Source of the DNA: Spirochaetota bacterium
Lineage (GTDB): Bacteria > Spirochaetota > UBA4802 > UBA5550
Assembly: GCA_016933025.1 (NCBI GenBank)
Contig: JAFGBT010000015.1
Coordinates: forward strand, 142,064-206,063
Length of the DNA stretch: 64,000 nucleotides
Reading direction: 5' to 3'
The position numbers and the translations under genes were made by a program. Under the pieces are notes generated by a model. The model was not told where the DNA came from and did no database searches. It worked only from the letters and a program-made list of their open reading frames with translations. Positions 59,114 through 64,000 of this stretch are shown here, piece after piece. The stretch's first letter is position 1, and every line of letters starts with the position of its first letter.

Positions 59114-60658
59114 ATGTCCACGAAATTTAAAGTAATTGCAGCTGGAAGCCTTTTGCTCATCATGAGCCTGTTCCTGTATTTTACGGTCAGGTTCAAGTAC
59201 ATCGAGCGCGACTATATCGCGAGGTTGGTTGCGACGACAAATAGGATCGTCAAAGACTACCGGAAATTCGAGAAGCGTTTTACCGCCAGGAAACAGACGC
59301 CTTCACGGGACGATATGTCGTCATACCTCAAGTATGTCCACGGCAAGTACCGGGATATCGCCCTTCTTGCCATTACCGACGATGCCCTCTCGCTCCGGCT
59401 CTCGAGTAAGAATGACCGCTTCATCCGGTCGGCGAGTCTGTTCGAAACCATCCTGAAGGATTTCACGCAGGACAGATTCACCGTCAGTAAAACATCTCCC
59501 TTTATTATCAGATATTATGACGAGAAAACCGGGAGAGGGGTCGAACAGCTCAAATTTTATATTTTCATAAATGCGATTGACGGACTGAGGCTTCTGATTG
59601 TGTACCCGTACACCTTTGGAGAGACAATGCTCGCGCGTATTCTGCTTGAGCTGCTCCTCGTCCTCCTGGTTGTCGTCATTGTCACGGCGGCGATCTATAT
59701 CGTTTCCTCCAGGAAGCCTGCAGAGGGGGGCGCGAGAGGTGCGCGCACCATTGACCTGGAACGGGCCGGGCTGTCGGCTTCGCGCGGGGGTCTGGCGGCC
59801 GGCCGCGATGCGCCCAACGTGGTGTATGATTCCCTGGCGGGATATATCCACGAGGTTTTCAGAAAAATAAAGGAATTGTACGAAACAGAGAGCGTCTCCC
59901 TCTACATGTTCCATTCCTCCGGAAAGCTCATCAAGACCATGGAGCTGAAAGGTATAGCGTTCATGAGAATCGACTCGGTCAGCTTCGACGTGATTGATGT
60001 CGATAATGCGGCAGGAATGGAGCTGCGGAACGGCGCCACCATGATGTTGGATGACGGCAAAAAGATCATACTTCCACTGCGGTACGGTAATTCATTCCTG
60101 GGGAGCGTGAACATCGCGCGGCGCGATGGGTTCAGCGGCACGGAGGTGAGCGATATCAAGAGCGCCCTGGCGGGGATATTAAAGAATATTCATGATTACA
60201 TTCTTGTTAATGACATGATGAGCGATCCTGAAACGGGACTTCACAGTAAAATGTATTTTAACCTCAGATATAACGAAGCCCTCAAATCATGGGCGGGCGG
60301 TAAAGATTTTTCAATCCTGGTTATCGATCTCTTTTCTAAAATTGAACAAATACATGATAATGAAAAGAATAAGATTCTCAAGCTGATCGCCCCGTCAATT
60401 CTGGAAGTTGTTAAAAGCGAAGGGTCTATCTGTAAATATGACAGCCTGCTGGCGATCATATTGTATGATATCAAATCCAAAAAGGCCGTGGCCATGGCCC
60501 GGTCCATCAGGGAATCACTGGCCAGGTATCGCATCAAGGTCAATGCGGCCGCTATCGTGCAGCTTGCCCCCCGTGTCGGCGTATCCTCGTCTGAGGGCGC
60601 TGAGAGGGGTCAGGACCTCCTGCATCAGGCTGTTCGGCAATTGGCGCAGCCTGAATGA
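59114..60658 (+). CDS. Membrane protein with GAF-like and degenerate GGDEF domains
   Basis: A 514-residue protein. Membrane helix 1 (SLLLIMSLFLYFTV) and helix 2 (LLELLLVLLVVVIVTAAIYI, about residue 185-205) flank an extracytoplasmic sensor. A GAF-like domain follows (YETESVSLYMFHSSGKLIKT onward). The C-terminus starts like a GGDEF domain (DPETGLHSKMYFNLRYNEAL), but where GGDEF should stand the sequence reads CKYDSLLAII, so the catalytic signature is lost. It may bind rather than make cyclic di-GMP, or act through another partner. I chose ATG 59114 over 59096. No neighbour is in the same operon. Confidence 0.7.
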   Translation: MSTKFKVIAAGSLLLIMSLFLYFTVRFKYIERDYIARLVATTNRIVKDYRKFEKRFTARKQTPSRDDMSSYLKYVHGKYRDIALLAITDDALSLRLSSKNDRFIRSASLFETILKDFTQDRFTVSKTSPFIIRYYDEKTGRGVEQLKFYIFINAIDGLRLLIVYPYTFGETMLARILLELLLVLLVVVIVTAAIYIVSSRKPAEGGARGARTIDLERAGLSASRGGLAAGRDAPNVVYDSLAGYIHEVFRKIKELYETESVSLYMFHSSGKLIKTMELKGIAFMRIDSVSFDVIDVDNAAGMELRNGATMMLDDGKKIILPLRYGNSFLGSVNIARRDGFSGTEVSDIKSALAGILKNIHDYILVNDMMSDPETGLHSKMYFNLRYNEALKSWAGGKDFSILVIDLFSKIEQIHDNEKNKILKLIAPSILEVVKSEGSICKYDSLLAIILYDIKSKKAVAMARSIRESLARYRIKVNAAAIVQLAPRVGVSSSEGAERGQDLLHQAVRQLAQPE

Positions 60659-60733
60659 TTTCCGCGTTCCACGGCTCCATCACGATTTTTTCATGATTAA
60701 CAAGCCAATTCTGCCGGAAATTTTATAATTTTG

Positions 60734-60762
60734 TTGACATAAAACTTGAAGATTAAAATATA
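60734..60762 (+). promoter_or_regulatory. Candidate promoter for the cytochrome/MopB operon
   Basis: TTGACA at 60734-60739 and AATATA at 60757-60762 with a 17-base spacer; TATATA at 60759-60764 gives a 19-base spacer. The stretch is very AT-rich and lies about 90 bases before the cytochrome gene. Confidence 0.45.
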
Positions 60763-60850
60763 TATTTCAATTAAATAAAAGCATACCTGCTTGCGTTTTT
60801 TTATTTAAGTATAATCATTTATACCTTATATAAAGAAAAGGAGAAGCTCG

Positions 60851-61423
60851 GTGAAACGAACAATACTTCTTATAGGGATCCCCTTTTTGCTCACGTTATA
60901 TTTTGGATATGTAATTTCTCAGGCATCATGCAATTACGTTATGGCCAACCATCCTGAGAAAGAAGTCCCCTTTAACCACCAGACGCATTTATACAAATAT
61001 TTTCCGGCCATGGGTATGTCCAAGGATGACTGCTCAACGTGCCATATGTATGATGAGAACGGCCGGTTCACGGGCATCCCGACGGTGGCCGAGTGCACGT
61101 CCTGCCATGACCCGAACGGTCCCTCGAAAGACGCCGGTCCTGAGACGGCCCTCAGGAAGCCTTTCCTTAACAAGTACAAGGGTACCGATAAGCCATGGGG
61201 CTCCTACGCCAAGCAACCGGACCTCGTCTATTTCAGTCATAAGGTGGTCATGACGGCGCAATACGAAGACGGCAGGATGAAGGCCCGCTGCGGCTCCTGC
61301 CACGGAGACAAGGCTGGATCGAGGAACGGCGACATGATCAAGGGGAAAATGCTCATGGGGCAGTGCGAGGATTGCCATACCGCGCTGCACATCAGCAACA
61401 AGTGCGCGGTTTGCCACGATTAA
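60851..61423 (+). CDS. Pentahaem c-type cytochrome, QrcA/ActA-like
   Basis: A 190-residue cytochrome with an N-terminal anchor or signal helix (ILLIGIPFLLTLYFGYVISQ) and five CxxCH haem-binding motifs at residues 61-65, 82-86, 147-151, 172-176 and 185-189. Additional His residues (FNHQTH at about 42 and FSHKV at about 129) could be distal ligands, as in class III cytochromes. It starts at GTG 60851, supported by AGGAG eight bases upstream. The next genes encode a MopB protein and a ferredoxin-like protein, so it is probably the electron-entry subunit of a quinone-linked redox complex like Qrc or alternative complex III. Qrc cytochromes usually carry six haems; only five motifs are visible here. 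Confidence 0.85.
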   Translation: MKRTILLIGIPFLLTLYFGYVISQASCNYVMANHPEKEVPFNHQTHLYKYFPAMGMSKDDCSTCHMYDENGRFTGIPTVAECTSCHDPNGPSKDAGPETALRKPFLNKYKGTDKPWGSYAKQPDLVYFSHKVVMTAQYEDGRMKARCGSCHGDKAGSRNGDMIKGKMLMGQCEDCHTALHISNKCAVCHD

Positions 61424-61468
61424 CGGGCTGATATCATGAAACTTGCTATGAGAGGAGAGAAGTAATCC

Positions 61469-63436
61469 ATGAAAAAAATAGAAAGAAAAGATTTCCTGAA
61501 GATAGGTGGCGGCGCGGTCCTCGGCGGGCTTACCGGATACGTCTTTTCGGGAGCGCCCTTCCTGGGTATGCAATGGCTTTTTGAATGGACACAGGATCAG
61601 CATGTCCCTCCCGGAGGGTCCGAGTCTTATCTGAAGACCTTATGCGAGGCGTGCCCCGACAAGTGCGAGATGTCGATCAGAATGATCGGCGAACGGGCGG
61701 TGAAAATTGAGACATCCCACAGCGGATGCCCATTCGGTCAGAACGCCCTCCAGCTCCTCTATCATGCGGAGCGTATCGATGCGCCGTTGAAGCGCACAGG
61801 AAAGAAGGGGACCGTCAAGGCCTCGGCGTTTGAAAGGGTCTCCTGGGAATCGGCTCTCAAGGACATCTCCGTCAGGATGAACAAGCTCATCGGCGAGAAG
61901 AAGGGGCACCTGATAGCCGGCATCAACAAGGACTACAATCTCTCAGCTGCGCTCCTCGACCGCATGCTGAAGGCGGCCGGGAGCAGCTCGGCTTTTTATG
62001 AGCCTTCGCTGAAGTCTCTCACCCAGGCGGCCCTGGGAGGCTATGTCGATTATGATTTCGCCAATACGGATTATATACTGAGCTTTGGCGCGCGTCTCCT
62101 CGAAGGATGGGGCTCTCCCTGCGCGATGAACAGGGCATTTGTGGACTGGAAGAAAAAGGGGACAAAACTGGTCCATGTTGACACAATCCGCACCCGCACG
62201 GCGTCGATCGCCGACCAGTGGCTTCCCATCAAACCGGGAACCGAGGCTGTGTTGGCCCTCGGCATCGCCAACATCCTGAAAAGGATGGGCCGGGCCGCAG
62301 GCGGATACGACTGGATGGCCGTCGTCAACGCCTACACCCCGGAAAAGACGGCCGAAATCACCGGCCTGCAGGTCAAACAGATTGAAGAGGTCGCAAATGC
62401 TTTCGCCAGGGCACGCAATCCGATCGCCGTGGCGGGACGGGGAGGCAAGGGCGTATCGTCGTCCTCGGCCGAGATCATGGCGGTGTATGCCCTCAACGCG
62501 ATGGTCGGCTCCCGCGGGGCCGTGCTGAAGAGAACCGCCGGTCTCGGCGAGCCGGCCCTTTCGGCCAACGCCGCGGCTTCACTTCGGGAGGCGAAAAGGC
62601 ATGCCGGGCTGGATGATTTTATCAAAAACGGGAATTTCGAGATACTGTTCGTGAACGAGGCCGACCCCCTGTATAAGAGCGCATACGGCGCCGAGCTGGA
62701 AGGGAAACTGGAGACGGCACTTGTGGTGGCGGTGACGCCGCTCCTGAACGATACCGCGCTGTACGCCGATTACGTATTCCCCTCCCTGAGCTTCCTCGAG
62801 GCAGACACATCGGCCGGAAGCGCGCCCCTTAAGCCGTACCGCAAGGCGATACACGCCGGCGACGCCATCATCGGGTTGGCAAAGATGGTTGATGATATCA
62901 AGGGGAGCTTCCCCTGGAACGCATATGTCGATCTGGTGAAAACGTACGGGGCGCCGATCGGCGCCGGCGGCGTCAATTACAACGCGCAGGTTCTAAAAGA
63001 GTTCCTCTCATCGCTGGAAAAGACCCTCAAGGCGTCGGAGGAGTTCCCGCTTTCCCTGGTCCCGGTCGAGCTGACCTTCGTGGGCGATGGGGACGGACTG
63101 GCATTTCCCTTTGTCCTTAAATCAATCGACGAGAAGACATACTCCCAGGGCAAGCTCTGGGTCCAGATTAACCGCGACACGGCCGACAGGGAAGGTGTTT
63201 CGGAGGGAGAGCGGATCGATATCGAATCGTCACGGGGAGAGATCGGGAGCGTCAGGGCCCATCTCACCGACACCGTGGCGCCGGACACGATAGCGGTTCC
63301 CCTGGGATTCGGCCACAAGGCCTACACCAGGTACGCCAGGGACAAGGGCGTGAATCCCAAGGAGATCATGGCAAACGATATCGACCCGCTGACCGGTGCG
63401 GCAAACTGGTGGCTCACCAGGGTCAAAATCAGTTAA
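61469..63436 (+). CDS. Molybdopterin-oxidoreductase-fold subunit, QrcB-like
   Basis: A 655-residue protein with the molybdopterin oxidoreductase (MopB) fold. The N-terminal segment, ERKDFLKIGGGAVLGGLTGY, resembles a Tat signal, but the twin-Arg is Arg-Lys. It keeps four Cys for a [4Fe-4S] cluster (C59, C62, C66, C87; motif CEACPDKC). Later segments include DYILSFGARLLEGWGSPCAM, VAGRGGKGVSSSSAEIMAVY, LFVNEADPLYKSAYG and SVRAHLTDTVAPDTIAVPLG of the C-terminal domain. QrcB and the ActB MopB part are known to lack the cofactor, and this protein may too. The RBS GGAGAGAAG precedes the ATG. It lies between the cytochrome and Fe-S genes. Confidence 0.85.
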   Translation: MKKIERKDFLKIGGGAVLGGLTGYVFSGAPFLGMQWLFEWTQDQHVPPGGSESYLKTLCEACPDKCEMSIRMIGERAVKIETSHSGCPFGQNALQLLYHAERIDAPLKRTGKKGTVKASAFERVSWESALKDISVRMNKLIGEKKGHLIAGINKDYNLSAALLDRMLKAAGSSSAFYEPSLKSLTQAALGGYVDYDFANTDYILSFGARLLEGWGSPCAMNRAFVDWKKKGTKLVHVDTIRTRTASIADQWLPIKPGTEAVLALGIANILKRMGRAAGGYDWMAVVNAYTPEKTAEITGLQVKQIEEVANAFARARNPIAVAGRGGKGVSSSSAEIMAVYALNAMVGSRGAVLKRTAGLGEPALSANAAASLREAKRHAGLDDFIKNGNFEILFVNEADPLYKSAYGAELEGKLETALVVAVTPLLNDTALYADYVFPSLSFLEADTSAGSAPLKPYRKAIHAGDAIIGLAKMVDDIKGSFPWNAYVDLVKTYGAPIGAGGVNYNAQVLKEFLSSLEKTLKASEEFPLSLVPVELTFVGDGDGLAFPFVLKSIDEKTYSQGKLWVQINRDTADREGVSEGERIDIESSRGEIGSVRAHLTDTVAPDTIAVPLGFGHKAYTRYARDKGVNPKEIMANDIDPLTGAANWWLTRVKIS

Positions 63437-63451
63437 GAGGTAGACAGGTAT

Positions 63452-64000
63452 ATGAAAATGACAAGAAGATGGGGAATGGCTATAGATCTGGACAAGTGCA
63501 CCGGGTGCGGCGCCTGCGCCATCGCCTGTGCGCAGGAAAACAACATGCCTATATTCGAGGATGATTCAGATATTCCCAAGAGAGTTTCTTTTCTTGAACT
63601 CATGAAGGTGACTAACGACCGGGACGCGAAGTATCCGGACGTCGAGGTTTGCTATATACCGAAGATGTGCCAGCAGTGCGAGGGGAATGATCCGAAGAAC
63701 CCGAAACCGCCCTGCGTCTCCGTCTGCCCGGTGGTGGCGACCGACGTGGGAGACGATGGCATCGTGAGCCAGGTCTGGTCGCGCTGCATCGGTTGCCGGT
63801 ACTGCCAGGCGTCGTGCCCCTACGAGGCGCGGGCATTCAACTGGTGGAAGCCGAGATACGAGGGCGATTTCAAGAACTCGCTTAATCCGGAAGTATCGAT
63901 CGCTTCGCGCGGGACGGTCGTCAAATGCCAGTTCTGCAGCCATATCTGGAAGAGGGAGCGCGACAGGGCGGTGGAGAATGGCGTGCTCGACATCAACGCC
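63452..64000 (+). CDS. Ferredoxin-like Fe-S subunit, QrcC-like, 3' partial
   Basis: The first 183 residues of an iron-sulfur protein; the gene runs off the window. Cys motifs for several [4Fe-4S] clusters are clear: CTGCGACAIAC (residues 16-26), CQQC (73-76) with C88 and C92, CIGCRYCQASC (112-122) and CQFC (159-162). This is the pattern of PsrB/DmsB/QrcC-type subunits that pass electrons between a MopB or cytochrome subunit and a membrane NrfD-type subunit. The start ATG 63452 follows the MopB gene by 15 bases. An NrfD-like gene would be expected just beyond 64000. Confidence 0.85.
   Translation, partial: MKMTRRWGMAIDLDKCTGCGACAIACAQENNMPIFEDDSDIPKRVSFLELMKVTNDRDAKYPDVEVCYIPKMCQQCEGNDPKNPKPPCVSVCPVVATDVGDDGIVSQVWSRCIGCRYCQASCPYEARAFNWWKPRYEGDFKNSLNPEVSIASRGTVVKCQFCSHIWKRERDRAVENGVLDINA

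Noticed and set aside
1..64000. tRNA, rRNA, CRISPR arrays, insertion sequences and prophage genes
   Set aside because: I looked for T-loop motifs, regular repeat-spacer arrays, transposase and phage signatures and found none.

Overview
The window looks like chromosomal DNA from a Gram-negative (diderm) bacterium of moderately high G+C. It encodes a TonB-dependent receptor, three FadL-like outer-membrane proteins, a LolA-like carrier, lipoproteins and a periplasmic multihaem cytochrome. The mix of SpoIIE/PP2C phosphatases, a STAS protein, two GHKL-HDOD fusions, a DUF115 (Maf-type) protein and an SH3-type lipoprotein suggests an uncultured spirochaete relative. This is an inference from gene content: no rRNA or other taxonomic marker is present, and a deltaproteobacterium-like lineage is not excluded. 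I see no tRNA, rRNA, CRISPR array, insertion sequence or prophage.

Layout. 0-10 kb: end of a WecG/TagA-type glycosyltransferase, a small zinc-ribbon protein, a minus-strand chemoreceptor plus GAF-PP2C operon, then (divergent) two solitary periplasmic binding proteins and a HAMP-PP2C sensor phosphatase, then a convergent TonB-dependent receptor. 10.5-15 kb: three FadL-like proteins in tandem. 15-25.7 kb: TPR protein, LolA-like protein, small barrel-like protein, ComEC, GHKL-HDOD protein overlapping a DUF115 protein, then an LPP20-like / membrane-linker / TPR / DtxR-type operon. 25.7-44 kb: EF-G, MFS transporter, nitroreductase, crotonase, YgiQ radical SAM protein, ABC-F ATPase, ADP-forming acyl-CoA synthetase, STAS protein, DUF2914 protein, a ribbon-helix-helix-like protein, HrpB and a CDF transporter. 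44-58 kb: TerC and DedA, Rnk, an LtaS-like phosphotransferase, a DHH phosphoesterase with glyQ, the second GHKL-HDOD protein, a lone receiver with a tail-anchored protein, hisF, a polyprenyl synthase and a sterol-desaturase-type hydroxylase. 58-64 kb: SH3 lipoprotein, a degenerate GGDEF protein, and the start of a Qrc/ACIII-like redox complex (pentahaem cytochrome, MopB subunit, Fe-S subunit cut by the window edge).

Two themes recur. The first is signalling by phosphatase and ATPase modules: two PP2C phosphatases, one STAS protein and two GHKL-HDOD fusions could form a distributed partner-switching network. The first phosphatases sit beside orphan binding proteins and a chemoreceptor that look built for sensing rather than transport. 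The second is small repeats: a 28-bp palindrome in three intergenic sites, a 14-bp dyad (CCGATAGTTATCGG) clustered around 31.7-33.7 and 40-41 kb, and two kinds of common dispersed G/C-rich repeat. Promoter-like sites with an exact TTGACA -35 box precede many genes.
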